Origin: Sphagnum compactum
Lineage: Eukaryota; Bryophyta; Sphagnopsida; Sphagnales
Reading direction: 5' to 3'
Length of the DNA stretch: 64,000 nt
Assembly: GCA_965153455.1 (NCBI GenBank)
Contig: OZ234498.1
Coordinates: forward strand, 434,001 to 498,000
Of this stretch, positions 11,636 to 24,772 are shown one piece after another (within the stretch, counting starts at the first letter, position 1; every line of letters starts with the position of its first letter). The notes under the pieces were generated by a model, which saw nothing but the letters and a program-made list of their open reading frames with translations, was not told where the DNA came from and ran no database searches. The position numbers were made by a program, and so were the translations under genes.

Positions 11636-12855
11636 ATCTTAAAATATACTACAACTTTTACAAACTATTATAACATGTACATATGTATATATACATATAT
11701 ATAATATATATGCAATGTTTTGATGCCCTCTCTTCAACAAGGTTCAACTTTATACATGTCGGTGTAAGCATTCAATCATGAACCACACCCATCCCTTTAG
11801 GCGATTGTTTTTTAAAGAAATATTCTTGATATCTTTCGATTTTTTTTTTTTGTTATTTATAATGTTATGTCACGGTCAAGGTTGATATAAAAATTTCAAA
11901 AGAATTAGGTGATTAAATATATACATTTGTCAAAAATAACTAAGTATGAGTCCTTTTACATTATAAACACACCAAATAAGCAATGGTTACATCACCATAG
12001 AAGTGTTTTTGAGTGATTTTATTCACTAAATTGATTTTAAAAATAAAAAATATGTATCTCAATATATTGCAATAAGATTTTATATTAAAAAAATCCAATT
12101 ACAAATTTTTTGAAAATGTTGGATACAAAAAACTAAGTAGTGATTATAACTATTTTGATACATGTTTGCAAAATTGCACCCTAAACCACATCATAGTAAT
12201 AAACTAAGACCCAAGGCACTTGGTTTTGTTCATTTGAAAAATGACTCATGGAATGTTCCTTTTTATTTAAATGAATGACATTGAATTTGATGCATATTCA
12301 TTATGTTAAATGTTTCAATAGACAATTTTTTTCTAAACTTCCTCTTGTATGGCCGTATGGAACACTTGCAATGTGTTCGATCATGTACATGATAGTTGTT
12401 TTCATTTTTTTAATATTGTGTGAACAATATCACATAGCAAAAGTGACTACAAAGGAATATACCAATAAAACAATGGACAATGGACTAGAGCTTTGAAGTA
12501 GGTGCAAGAAATCAAATAATGACTTTGCATGAATGACTTTAATATGCAAACATGGTGTAATGTATACACACAGCTCTCACCACTCACATGAAGCATGTGA
12601 ACTTGTTCAATCATGTTAAATGTAATGTACAAACGTTTCATGTGTTATAACCCAGTTTTTAGTTACAATGTAGAGCCCCTGCCAAATATCTTTACAAATT
12701 CATATTACACCCACCACCAAACACTATTGACAATTTTTACCAAACTAATTAAAATTTTCAACATAAAGGGTTCAATAACACAATTTTAAAAAACTTCAAA
12801 ATTTTGATAATTAAACAATAAGTACTATAATTAAGGTGCATTATTTATTTCACAA
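11636..12855. other. Intergenic, no supported gene
   Basis: AT-rich DNA with short TA-rich runs (about 11680-11710) and poly-T. Nothing coding is seen. Confidence 0.35.
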
Positions 12856-12860
12856 CATAC

Positions 12861-12931
12861 AATGTTAGTGAAGTGGTAAGAATAATCAGGAGTTTTCATG
12901 AGGTTAGGTGTTTGATTCCCTCATTTTATTG
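12861..12931 (+). repeat. tRNA-related SINE-like fragment
   Basis: An A-box-like TTAGTGAAGTGGTAAGA is followed about 40 bases later by a B-box-like GTGTTTGATTCC. It does not fold as a functional tRNA by eye, so a tRNA-derived repeat head is the likelier reading. Confidence 0.3.
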
Positions 12932-14340
12932 GTAGTGTCTCTCTTCAAATTTTATTTCTTTACCTTTTGAAAATTCTTCAATGTTGAATCTTGGTGGGAG
13001 GTATGATATGTAGTTTAAAATAAGTCCAAAAATTAGATTCCAATTGGTTTGAGTTTTGAAACTTCTTATGTTTAGAAAAAACTAGTTGGTCCCTTTTGGG
13101 ACTTGGAATGGAGGTAGGCATGGGTGCTTAAGGCTTGATTAGGGCGTCCTAGTAGTTAGGGCAAGCTAAGGTAGTTATATGTAAAACAATGGTTTTCTAG
13201 GAGTTGTAATGCTCACAGGTTTAGGATGAAAATGTAACTACAAGTTGGTAGTCAGAGCTCTACATTGAGCCTCTTGGGTGCATTGTACATAATTTTGTTT
13301 TCTTGGACTTCATTTGTCTTGCATTTTCCTTCAATTTAAACCCCCTCTTAGACAGGCCTTGGGTGAAAGAATGGCCACACTTGTACCCTAATAAGAACTA
13401 AAAACCTCAAAAAATAGAGTTTATTCTAAACAATGTAAATGATTTGTAGACCAAATCATGGGGCCAGTTTGAATATAATCATTAAGGGACCACTTGAGGA
13501 AGGTATTGAAGGTATGTTGGTTCACTATATCCACCAATTAGCCTCACTCCAGAAAGTCAAGGTACCAATTAGTGTTGCTTGGTTATTGAGTTTTCACCTA
13601 GTTATCCACCATGTTATCAACCCGGTTATTAATAACCTACTAGCCCTTTATTGATTTTTTGGATAACTGGTTAAATTGATAATTGCTTGGTATTGAAATT
13701 TGAAAATATGATAACTTACCTGGATGACCTAATTTTTATGCAAGTAGGTTATCAGTATTAAAAAATAATAAAAAGTATTAAAAAAAAGAAAAATAACTTT
13801 TAAAAAAACCTATAATTTGTTAACAAGGTGTGAACACGTTGAAAACTTGATGTCAACTTGGTGGGAACAACAAAGTCCAAAACACACCAAAAATTTCTCA
13901 TCCCCCTCTCAAAAGCAAAAAGTAAATTGGGGCTCTTGGATACATGGTGCAAAATTTTGTTTTTTTAAAACCTTTTTGTCTTGCATTTTTGCATGGGCTA
14001 ATACCTATCTTTTATATGTGATGTATTAGAACATGAGTTTTATGAGTGTATATGGTGATGTCCTAGTTACATTAGGTAAACTAGGGTAAGTTAGCTTAAG
14101 ACTGATTCGAGTTTTGAGGTGATTTCAAACATTTAACTTTTGAAAAAGTATTAGTAGATGATTGGGGTGTTTCAATTTAGTTTTCAAAAAATAGCAAGGT
14201 CATCCAAAGGCAATAACAAGGTGGAAGGGGAGGGGGGGGGGGGGGATGGAGGAGGAAGGGGCAACTATGCATTGCAAGAAACCAAAGGCTCATGCCACCA
14301 TCGCCCAGTCCCCTCAAACTCACCCGGACTTGCTAGGTTT
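12932..14340. other. Intergenic; poly-G tract at 14231-14260
   Basis: No supported gene. A purine run near 14225-14270 contains an uninterrupted stretch of about 14 G followed by GGAGGAGG and could form a G-quadruplex. The ORF crossing it is low complexity. Confidence 0.35.
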
Positions 14341-14420
14341 GGGAAGCAAACCAAGCTCATGTGGTTCGTTGTAAGGTCATGATAAGGTAGGACCAGGGGT
14401 TGAATCCTGACCTTTCTTGC
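14341..14420 (+). repeat. tRNA-related SINE-like fragment
   Basis: A-box-like CAAGCTCATGTGGTTCG is followed by B-box-like GGGGTTGAATCC, then a T-rich tail (tatttttatttttata) after about 25 bases. The order head, boxes, A/T-rich tail fits a SINE. Confidence 0.35.
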
Positions 14421-15728
14421 ACCTCCTTCTTATTTTTATTTTTATATAATTTTCATCCATGTGGAAGGGCTTTCATTTGTAATTTGAACAAGATTGAGAT
14501 TTTTCATCCATTGAGATCCTCTATTTAATTATCACTTTTCATCCATGTAGTTGGTTAGTCATCCATCCATTTTTGTTCATTTAGTAGTCAAACATGGGGT
14601 TAGTTAATGCATGAATGGGTTAATACTTGAACAATTTACCTAAGATTAAACACCAAATACTTAAAACCCTAAGACAAGACAAACTTTGAATGAATCTAGC
14701 CTTCTAGTTCTAGACATTTAAAAATAAATTTAAAGCAATTTCAAGATTTTTTAAGAGGATTAATGGGGATTTTCTCAGAAATTCATATTTTTGGAATACC
14801 ATGTCCAATTTGGGTATTGTTTGCACCGTTGAGTTCCTACATAGGAGTATTACCTGCATGGAAAGTTTTAGGCCATTTGGAGACATAAAATTTTGAAGGT
14901 ATTTCACAAGCATGGAAAGTCGTGTGCACTAAACCTTTGCTCAACAAATTGATGACATTCAAGTGCTATTGTTAGTAAAATGAAAATTTACATATCACAA
15001 GTGATGGAGTGCTATGTTGTCCATTTGTCAATTTTCACTTCTATGTTGTGTTGTAAGTTTATTGTTGGGAATTTACAAAATACTATAAGAAATCATGACT
15101 TTTCAGAAGGTCAATTTGATTTAAGTGTTTGCTTATTATTCAACATTTTTAAACCTAGGATAATATCCTGGCCCTTCCTAAGAGCATGTGTAGTGGGTAC
15201 CTATTTACTGGTTGAGCCCATAACAATATACACCCATGCTCTTAGTGCCACTTTCCATTAGGCCTATGTGATGATAAATTTTGGTGGGACATTGCCTTTC
15301 CATTGCAATGGACCTCACAATTGTAATGACAATTACATCACAACTTTGCAGGTCATGAGTTGATCAGGATTGTGAGGGTTGTGAGTCAATATGTGAGTCA
15401 ATATATACTTAAGCAATTATTGTTTTTTTTCATGGGAACATTGATTTTTTTGATGTTCAAGTCAACCTAATAGTTCCCATCCAAAATGTTCTAACGTTCC
15501 CTACATAAATAACATGCACATTACATGACAAAGTCTTTTTCCGATGGAAAGTGACCGATGACTTCAACAAGATTTTCAATCACTTTCCATTGCCTATTGT
15601 TGTCATAGTTAAAGATGTGCAAGTGTGACAACAGCCAAGCAATGGAAAGAGCCTCTTAGAAAGTGTTATAAGATGAGGTCCAAAATAGGCGAGCAACGAT
15701 TTTGAAAACAAGGGTGTGTCTCACACCG
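14421..15728. other. Intergenic with a 68-bp mini inverted-repeat element
   Basis: At 15178-15245, perfect 11-bp inverted ends CTAAGAGCATG / CATGCTCTTAG bound 46 bases, a MITE-like unit. Near 15544-15592, ATGGAAAGTGA and TCACTTTCCAT form another small hairpin. No gene is seen. Confidence 0.4.
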
Positions 15729-16023
15729 TGGCCTTGCCAAATTTACATTAAAAAATATCTTGATGCAAAAGAAGAATTATGGAAATTCAAATATTTCACC
15801 ACACAAAAATACAATCTTCAAAAAATCCTGTAAAAGAAACCAAAATCCTTCAAGATATTATGACTCTGTTACTAATTAAAGTTTCAACACAAGCGAAAAT
15901 ATCATCTTTCAAAAATCCTCATATAAGAATAGACCTATTATTACCCAGGGCCCAAAATCCCTTAAGCTACTATACTTTATAATGAATCTAAACACAATAT
16001 CCTTGCCTTGGTAGGCAAGGCCA
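15729..16023. mobile_element. 295-bp non-autonomous TIR element, copy 1
   Basis: It is bounded by 10-bp inverted ends TGGCCTTGCC and GGCAAGGCCA. A second copy with the same ends and the same 295-bp length lies in direct orientation at 24773-25067. The interior is non-coding and AT-rich. The superfamily is not assignable from these ends. Confidence 0.65.
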
Positions 16024-16221
16024 ATAGAGATTACATGCAACCAACAAGGCGGTGCATGAAAAGGTTGTCAAATAAGGTCAAAAATAGGTGACCAATAGTT
16101 TTGGAGATAAAGATTATCGTAATACCTTGGCCATTTCAACACATGTCCATTGATTAATTAATTAATTTTGAAAAATCATTTCAACAAATGGAATATTTTT
16201 AAATGTTCACTATTATCCTTC

Positions 16222-16320
16222 ACAATATTTTTTGATTTGGAAGAAATAATTTTTGAAAATTTCAACATTTCTGAAAATAATATAATTATTGTCGAATTGG
16301 CCAAGGTACTAGGGTATAGG
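16222..16320. repeat. 98-bp dispersed repeat, copy 1
   Basis: It starts 'atattttttgatttggaag' and ends 'gtactagggtata'. A near-identical copy lies about 18.5 kb away at 34707-34805 in the same orientation. Confidence 0.7.
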
Positions 16321-16559
16321 CAACCAATAAGATGGTGCATCATACACTGAAGGAGCCTTAGCTTTTTTCTTTTGGGTACTACATCAAGTGCATTCCTCTA
16401 TCCTGCATCTTAACTTACAATAGTACTACCACCTCATAATCAAAATCCAGAACCTATAATACTTAGCTCTTCTTCCCTCTTTATGCATTCGCCACCTTCA
16501 TTTAGCGGAACTGCCATTCTTCAAAAAATAGCAACTCCTTATCCCAACAACTCGGTCCA

Positions 16560-16622
16560 CCAATTAGGATTTGAATCCCATAAGGTGTTATGAATAACAA
16601 ACACCAAAGCCACACAGCTAGC
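16560..16622 (-). repeat. tRNA-related SINE-like fragment (minus strand)
   Basis: On the minus strand, A-box-like TAGCTGTGTGGCTTTGG is followed by B-box-like GGGATTCAAATCC at tRNA-like spacing. Confidence 0.3.
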
Positions 16623-17089
16623 AAGCTCCTCATCCAAATAAGGTGCCCATATTGTCCTCTTTACATTAATGCAAAACTTGCAAGCATAAAACAAAATAGA
16701 CAAACATACACTAATTTTAGCAAAGCATGATCTGCATGCTCATGAACATGCTCATGAACAGTTACATCTCACCATCCATTGTTGGATTAGGGCAAAAAAT
16801 GCTTAACCTTTTTAGGGTTCCTTTTAAGTCACAATAGGTGTTTATTCTGCAATTTTCAAACCAATTGACCAAAAGTTACTAAATGTGCATGATAGCCCAG
16901 GATTCGGGTTTAGGGTACATAAGTATATTTCTTTAGTTTCAACACCTTGTCATTGTAGTTGTGACCTTTTCTTACTATGGGATTTGGATCTTGTTGAAAT
17001 ATGAGCTAAAATTCCTTACACCTTGTAGAATCAAATACATGTTAAACATGATCCTACTATTAAGTAATGTTTTTTGTTTGTTCAAACTG
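16623..17089. other. Intergenic, no supported gene
   Basis: AT-rich, with no coding or repeat structure I can support. Confidence 0.3.
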
Positions 17090-18360
17090 ATATCTCTCAA
17101 ATTGTAAGGCTTTGAACCACATTTATGATATCTTTGGAAAACTCTCAACAAGTTGGGGTGCACTAGCTTGGTTTCATAACATTTGGACTTACGGTGTGAA
17201 CGTTATTGAATATCAAATGATTTGTTCATTGAAAATTAATTTAAATCATAACTATGAATTTCAAATGAATTCAAATGTGCCTTTGGTATTCTTGGAAAGA
17301 TCTCAATGACTAGATTTAATGGGATTTATTTTTGTAAGTTTTGGATTTATGATGGGAAGGATATTGAATTTTAGGTGATTTTTGTCATTGAAAATTTAGT
17401 AGAAATCCAAAACATGACTGAAATTATTTTTAAGACTATGTTCACACTTGGGCCGACAACACATGGGACATTAGCCTATCCATGAAGGAAGGCAATTTGT
17501 TTATTTGTCACATAGTGACATGATCTTTTAAACCACATGGCCTCCCATTGTGCTTTTGGTATATATGGAAGGCTCTTGACAACCAGGGTGCACCAAATTG
17601 GTTTCATATTGTTTTGACTTATGATGGAAAAGTTATTGAATATTTAATGATTTTCATTGAACGTTAAAATTAAAACTAAAAAATTCAAAAAAATTGACAT
17701 GTGCCTTTGGTGTCATTGGAAATATTGCAATGAATATAATTTACTAGAATTTATTTTGGCAAGAGATATTGAATTTTAAATCATTCTTGTCACTAAAAAT
17801 TCAGCAAAAATCCAAAATGTTTAGGGAAAATTGGATTTCAAACTTTGATCACACTTCAGCCAATGGCATACATGCTAGATTACCAAGTGAACTAACAAAT
17901 CTATCTATGAAGGAAGGTAGTTCGTTTGTTTGTCAAACTGAGATCTCCCAAACCATGGGGCATCCTAACCGCCCTTGGTATTTTTCAAAAAAATTCTACA
18001 AGTAGGGATGCATTTACTTAGTTTTGCAACATTTCACCTTCCAATGTAAAAGTTATTGCATATTGTACAATTTTCCCACTTAAAATTAAATTAAACCAAA
18101 ACTAAAATTTTCAGAATGATTGGGGCGTGCCTTTGTAATTATTGGAAATATATCAATGATTAGGCTTTCATGGAATTTATTTCATAAAATTTGGACCAAT
18201 TTGCAAAAGATATTGAATTTTAAAGTAATTTTTGTGATTGAAAATCCAGGAAAAATCCAGAATATTAATAAAAATTGGATTAAAAACTTTGTTCACACTT
18301 GGGCTAGTGACACACACCACACTAGTATCAAGGAATGGATCAAGTTGGTGGTTTTATCTC
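17090..18360. repeat. Tandem array, three diverged units of about 425 bp
   Basis: Units begin near 17090, 17519 and 17940 with an 'atctc..aaccacatgg' landmark. They share 'gtgcctttggt(a/g)t', 'gttattgaatat', 'gatattgaattttaa', 'cacttgggc' and 'tatgaaggaaggna.tt' in the same order. Spacing between matching landmarks is about 416-431 bp. Short ORFs inside are not conserved between units, so this is satellite-like DNA. Confidence 0.65.
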
Positions 18361-19918
18361 AAATTATTTTAAAGAGGACAACAGTTTCAAATTTCATTAT
18401 CAAAGGAAATGGGGAAAAAAGAAATGCATTAAACACTTAAAAGAAAAATGCTTGAAAAGGAACAATGATATTTGACCTGAATCCTATTGATTATATTTAT
18501 GTCATGGCAAATCAAAAGTTTTTTTGTTTCATAGATCTAATTTGTGATTTCCTTGGAAATCCGTAACTTTGAATGTTACTTTCATTATACATTTTATGAG
18601 TCCCAAACTGTTTATAATCATTATTTCACCTATTCCAATTTCCCTCCTATAAATTTTCATAAATGATGTACATACATTCTTCATGTGTAATTCATAGTTG
18701 TTTACATGTTTATTGACTACCATAAGGGAAGCCAAGATTTTCATTAACATAACTTTCAATATATTGTAGTACCTTTACCATTTTGGTATCTTCTTGTCAA
18801 ATATTTATTATTTTTTCATTTTTTATTCCAGCAATAAACATGAAGTTTTCTTGAAATTCCAACTAAATTTGAGTTGGGACCAAATAGAGTCAACAAATAG
18901 GTAGTTTTGGAATGAAAAATTTCTAGCATTTTAGGTGGTTAATTTTGAGAAAAAAGGCATTTATTTAAAATAATTGAATTTAGGGCAAAGTGGTAAAGGT
19001 ACCTACTATGACCTAGTTAGATCCATTGTCAGGTTATAGTGCAAACTTATGTTATAAAAGCACATGATATGGAGTTTAACACAATTATTTGTAAAAATGA
19101 AATTATTGCCAAAAATTGTATCAGTCTTTTCAAATATGACTACAATGGGCACATGATTGTGATTATAGTTTAGCCATAACACATATCTTCTTATAATCAC
19201 ATCTTTTAAATTTTTAAAGATGCAATTTTGGGACATTTGATTAAACAAAAGTCTCCTTCATTCCCAAGACAAAAGTTAAGGGTGATTGATTGATTATTCA
19301 TTCACTCATTTTATATATCTTTGTTTTGGTATATGTATCCAATTGTTGGTGTTACAAAAAATAATATATTTTCTATAAGGCTATATGAGTACTATTCCAA
19401 TTTTGTTTAGCCAACAAAGAAAAGAAATGAGTTGTTACTAGCGTTATCAGTTGCTTTTACAGTTTTATTGGTCATTTTCTTTTGGTGCTTCTCAAAAATA
19501 TATTTTGTGTCAAATGGAAAAATGGGCACAATTATATGTTGGTTTAATATAATGTTAATTCATTATTCAATATCATGCATTGTGTTTGCAAACTAATTAT
19601 TTGTTATCTCAACAAGTGCCACGTAAGTGTTCTCCTTTAAACTAAATTTATGTTTATTACTAAGAAAATAAACATTTGATTCATTTTTTATCCTTGGAAT
19701 GTGAAATCAAACATAATCTATATATTAACTTTATGACGAATTCATTTGAATATCAAACAAAGGGGAGCCCAAATCAAACATCACTTAAAGTTTTCACTAT
19801 GGGTTCAATTGAAATTTGAAAACCTTTGAATATTAAAACGAAGGGGAACCAACCAATGATAATGTTATATTTAAAATAAGGCCAATTCATACCTAAATTT
19901 TAGAATGTATGAATATGA
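18361..19918. other. Intergenic between tandem array and TPR gene
   Basis: AT-rich, no supported gene. It lies 3' of the minus-strand TPR gene; no clear poly(A) signal stands out among many A/T runs. Confidence 0.3.
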
Positions 19919-21285
19919 TCAGTTTTCAGCATTTGAATCTGAATCTGAATCTAGTTCAAGAATATCAGCCTTATTTAAATCCTCTAAGGCTTCTGATTCA
20001 AGGAAATCAGCTTTATTTAAGTCCTCCAAAGCCCCATGATGATCACCCAACATTTGTTTCACTTCTCCTCGCACTCGTAAAATGCATGCATGATTTGGAT
20101 TAATTGCATGAGCTTGATCCAAGTCTTTTAATGCTCCTTCATAATCGCCCAACTTTAGTTTGACCTTTCCTCGTACTTGCAAAATGCATGCTTCATTTAA
20201 TGGTTTGATAACATCAGCCATATCCAAATCTTTTAAGGCGTTTTGGTAATCTTTCAACATTAATTTGGCCACTCCTCGCCTTGTCAAAATGTGCACATGA
20301 TTGGGTTTGAGAACATTAACCTTATTCAAATCCTCCAATGCTCCTACATAATCTTCTAACCTCATTTTGACATTTGCTCGCCATTGCAAAGTGAGTGCAT
20401 CATTTGGCTCAAGAATATTGGCTTCATCCAAGTCTTCTAAAGCTCCTTCGTAATCACCCAACATTTCTTTGACATTTCCTCTCACTTGCAAAGTGTATGG
20501 ATCATTTGGCACAAGAATATTTGCTTGATCAAAGTATTCCAAAGCTCCTTCATAATCCTCCAACATTCGTTTAACATCACCTAGCCATTGCAAAGTCATC
20601 ACATTATTTGGCAAAATAACATCAACCGCAACAAAATCTTCCAAGGATCCTTCATAGTCTCTTAACATGTGTTTGACTTCTCCTCGCCTTTGCAAAATTG
20701 TTGCATTGTTTTTTCCAAAATCATTGGCCATGTTTAAGTCTTGCAAAGCTCCTTGATAATCATTCAATGCCTTTTTGACCACCCCTCGATGTTGCAACGT
20801 AGTTGCATCATTTGGTTCCAGGATGATGGATGCATTCAGATCTTCCAAAGCTCCTTCAAAATCCTCCAATTGTAATTTGATGTATCCTCGGATTTGCAAA
20901 TTAGATGCATCATTTGGCATTAAAGCACACACCTTATTTAAATCCTCCAAAGCTCCTTTATAATCTCCCAATTGTCGTTTCCCTTCTCCTTGCACCTTCA
21001 AAGTGAGAACATCATGTAATGGTTGTAGAACATCAACTCCATTCAAGTTTTTCGAAGACCCTTGATAATCGTGTAGATTTGATTTGGCTTTTCCTTGCAT
21101 TGGCAAAGGGAATATATCATTTGGTACAAGAACATTGACTTTATCCATGTCCTCCAAGGCACCTTATAATCTCCTAACTCTTGTTTGGCTTCTCCTTGCT
21201 TTTGTAAAGTGGGCTTTGAAAACTTGTAATTAGATCTATATCCCACAAGATCAAATTGGAGTAAACCATATAGTTCCTTTTCCAA
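19919..21285 (-). pseudogene. TPR-array protein gene with a single frameshift
   Basis: The main frame, 19919-21157, encodes 412 residues made almost entirely of 34-residue TPR units. Their core reads NDxxTLQxRGxVKxxLxDYxGALEDLxxAnxLeP. I count eleven units in frame plus a twelfth partial 'EALEDLNKADILEL', then an acidic tail DSDSDSNAEN. A further unit upstream (KPTLQKQGEAKQELGDYK) lies in another frame. One missing base at about 21162-21165 ('gattataaggtgcc') breaks the join, since restoring the phase would continue GALEDMDK. The upstream frame reaches at least 21285 and probably starts at an acceptor near 21310. TPRs form helical protein-binding scaffolds; no partner is evident. An intact product would be cytoplasmic (no signal or TM). 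It is either a pseudogene or translated from an internal Met. Confidence 0.75.
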
Positions 21286-23052
21286 AGCAACATATTTTAC
21301 TTGAATGAACTAAACAAAATCATTTTGAATATGAAAATGTGCAAGAACTTGTCATATGAGTTTGCAAATATTCATTTTGTTGAAGTTTCTTGCATGAATT
21401 TGCTTTAGGTTTAATTAATCTTTTGTGAAGTAATTTTCAATTTCACATACCAAATATTCTTGTTTTGTCAACTTTTCAACATAGTTACAATTTTTGATAT
21501 TTGTTGTTCATGATACAAACTTGACACAATCATAACAACTTTGCAAAGGTTTTTCATATTTTAAAATTATTGAAATGTAATTGAATCCTTCTAGCATTAT
21601 GTAAAGTTCATTCCAAAACTCCCATTTGGTCCCCAACACAAATTGCTAATTCTTGGAAATTTGTGATCATATAAGGACTTCAGATGGCACCTTTACCTTG
21701 AAATAATATGCATGTTCAAATTTCCTAATAATATATTATTTAAATTGATCATCAAGAAGGCAATATTCTTATTTATTTAACTATCAAAATATCAAAGTAT
21801 TATTATCAATATTACAATTGTATTCATTATACATGAAAATTGTTATTTAGTTGTAAAAGAAAGGTCAATCATTTGTTGAAGGTTTTCACAATTTCATTTC
21901 ACCTTTGAATGACTTGTCAATTTTGTGTGCGATGAAAAGCCTTGGTTACAACTAAATTTATTATATACTTTTGGTTTCAACATATGTTTTTTCAAATATT
22001 TGGCTTTCAACATGGAAACTCATAGGGATTATAGTCCAACCAAATATTTGGTCCTCTAAATGTCCATCTTGGTCTATTGACCCAAGTGAAAAATAAATTC
22101 GTAACAAATAACAAGTATTACCATTGAAGTTCATATAAGCTTAAAAGTAAGCAACTATATGTAAAGGTTTACATTATGTAAGTTTAACCCACCTTCGATA
22201 TAAGATTGATGTGAAAAGATCTTGCTTGAATTCCCAATGAAATTTCACTTGTAAATGACATCCACAAAGCACACATACATCTCACTTATTGGTCCTCCAA
22301 AATATTACAACTAGTTGTTCCTAACACATTTGTTGAATCAAATAGATCAACATATTTGAAGATCATAATCAATCTGCAATCAAAAGGTCAAGAAATGAAA
22401 ATTTAAGAAAAAAATCCTTTGAAACCAAGCAAAAAAATAAGCAATCGAAATAGGCACCATTAGAGAATTTAAGTCATTGACATCAATGAGTGACAAATCT
22501 TGTACTTATATAGTAAAAATCACTCACAAGCTACTTCGTGAATAGTAGTCATGACTTTGGAATAAGTTGATTGTTGACAAATAGGTGAAGGCAAATAAGA
22601 AGACGAATGAGTGTAGATTGAAGAAATTGAACAAAAGAACTTGAAATGGGTAAAAATCATATGAATAGAGAGGAAACATACCTTATTCTCCATCTTTTGA
22701 AGAAGCTTTTAAACAAGGCGCAAAGATAGTAGAAGAAAGAACCATAGAAACATGAATGTGACATGAATGTTGATGTTGATCATGCAACATTGAGATGAAT
22801 TTTTTCAATGGTGTTCACAAGCAAGGAATAATTTGAAAAGGTACAAGATGTCGAATCCCATAAAAAACAATGCTACGTTCCATGATTCGTGAGAATAGTC
22901 CTTTTAATATGCCATATGCAACTTTATGCAGGTTGTTGATTATTCAAGGCCAAGGAAAATTGGATGGCAATGCTCTTTTTGCAAGCAAGAATAATGGCAG
23001 TAATAGCTGAAAAAAGATCTAAAGAAATTTAACCAATGCTTTTGAATTCCTG
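21286..23052. other. Intergenic 5' of the TPR gene
   Basis: Upstream exons of the TPR gene may lie here but none could be identified. AT-rich, without repeats of note. Confidence 0.3.
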
Positions 23053-23201
23053 ATTTCTTGAGCAAAGAATCTCCACATGGTTGGAGGAGCTACGGACACC
23101 AAAACCCTTTGCGAATGTTATTTTTGAGAAGGATAACATTTGCAAAGGGTTTTGGTGTCCATAGCTCCTCCAACCACGTGGAGATTCTTTGCTCAAGAAA
23201 T
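23053..23201. repeat. Long near-perfect hairpin (69-bp arms)
   Basis: The arms 23053-23121 and 23133-23201 are reverse complements with about three mismatches and an 11-base loop. Landmarks are 'cttgagcaaagaatctccac' on the left and 'gtggagattctttgctcaag' on the right. ORFs crossing it on either strand are by-products of the palindrome. It is either a foldback or MITE element or an inverted-repeat locus whose transcript would form dsRNA. Confidence 0.85.
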
Positions 23202-23625
23202 TGGGCAATGTGGTGCATCACTATACTTGTAACGTGTTTCCATTTGTGGCTTTGTTGCTTGTTCTTTTCTTTGTTGTAAATTTTAAAATTCAAAAAAAAA
23301 AATCTAACCAGAATTGTTTGAAAGCATATTCTGTCATATTTCCTTGCTTTTTCAAAAAAAGTTGCCGGCTTTTCAAGAAACAAGATTCTCCAATCATAAA
23401 AAATTCATTTTGACATCTGTTTTAGTTTTGTGACAAATTTCTTCAGTTTGAACAATTTTGGTTACTACAGTGCACAGGCAATAATACATGTTCTAATTGT
23501 TTAGATTAATTTGCAAATTAGATTTCTAATTACATAATTTAGATTAATTAATCTCACTCCATAAAGCACTTAGAGAAAATCTGTAATGTATTTGGAGGGC
23601 ACCTAGCTGTCCATCAATTTCCCTC
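23202..23625. other. Intergenic
   Basis: No gene. The end (from about 23574) matches 25185-25225, part of the dispersed repeat carrying the neighbouring palindrome. Confidence 0.35.
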
Positions 23626-23707
23626 CTAGAAAATGGGAGGGATATTATGCCTACTCTTCAATAGTTACACCTATAATAAGTAGGCATAATATCCCTCCCA
23701 CTTCTAG
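23626..23707. mobile_element. 82-bp palindromic MITE-like element
   Basis: The left arm CTAGAAAATGGGAGGGATAT and its mirror ATATCCCTCCCACTTCTAG enclose a short centre; 'gcctact' and 'agtaggc' continue the pairing. Partial relatives lie at about 24630-24660 ('agtaggcataatatccct') and 25226-25287. Confidence 0.65.
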
Positions 23708-24772
23708 GCCTTGGGATCTATGTTAGTTTGGTTCATGATAAAGTTTGCCTCGGAAAGCAAGTAAAGCCCATGGGTGCAGGACAATCCCAAAATGTTGGGC
23801 CGGACTTGAGTATTGTCTCGTCCTAGGCCCCTTATTTTGAGAAAGCCCGCCCTAGGGCTTAACCCTACAATAACTCTTGTTATATAATTTTGTTTTAGAT
23901 TTGATTTCTAGTAAAATTAAAAATTTAAGCATTTTTCTTTTTTTTTAAAGAAAGTGTGACTGCTGAAACTTGACAATGCTAAATAAATGTGCAATTATCC
24001 ATAATATTAAAACTTAAGAGGCTAGTTTGACTTATTTGTTTCCTTCACAAAATATTTTGTTGTTAGGAAAAAATATTATATGAAACTTTTAACTTTTTTA
24101 CAAATAATGTAATTAGTGTCAAAGGTGACAACTTACTGAGGTACCATAACCCGAGGCTCCCATAACTAAAGTAGATGCTTTGCTCAACAAATGGAAAGAA
24201 AATCCATTGTAAAGAAAATGAAAACACAGGCCCAAATCGGGTAGTGTTTTTTTTTTTTTTTTTTTTCATCTTCCTGATGTACTAAGGTGGCCAGAATCCC
24301 TGGACAGTTTTAATCGGTTTTGGCGACACATTTTTAGGGGTCTTTTAAAATTTGTATTCAATAGTTATAAGTGTGACGACATTTCTCTTTTAAAAAAACC
24401 AATTTATGGTGATTTTTTGGCGTTATTTTTTATAGAAGAGTATTTGCAAGAGAACTTTCTCTTTTAAAAAAAGTGTCATCTTTTGATGATTTTCCACCCC
24501 CAAATTTTTTTTTTCACCAAGTCAAGCATGAGGCTAAAGTTATTACCAACCTTGGTATATGGGGATCACAAGATGTGGGAGGGGGACTGGGAGGGGATAT
24601 TCCACTTACAACTTAAGAGAGGGAGGAATATTAGGGAGTAGGCATAATATCCCTTTCCTCTTCTTGTAGGGATATTCCTAGATATGCCCTCCTGAGGTGC
24701 CCTAAACAAGAAGAGTTTTCTTGGGTGGTTCACAACTGAAATAGAATAAATAACAAGGGTTGTATCACACTG
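23708..24772. other. Intergenic, no supported gene
   Basis: It contains a poly-T run near 24247-24268 and a partial relative of the palindromic element at about 24630-24660. Confidence 0.35.

Noticed and set aside
14231-14260. Poly-G tract as a regulatory G-quadruplex
   Set aside because: A homopolymer run with no gene nearby; noted only as sequence composition.
20775-20963. Plus-strand ORF over the TPR gene
   Set aside because: Shadow of the minus-strand TPR coding repeats.
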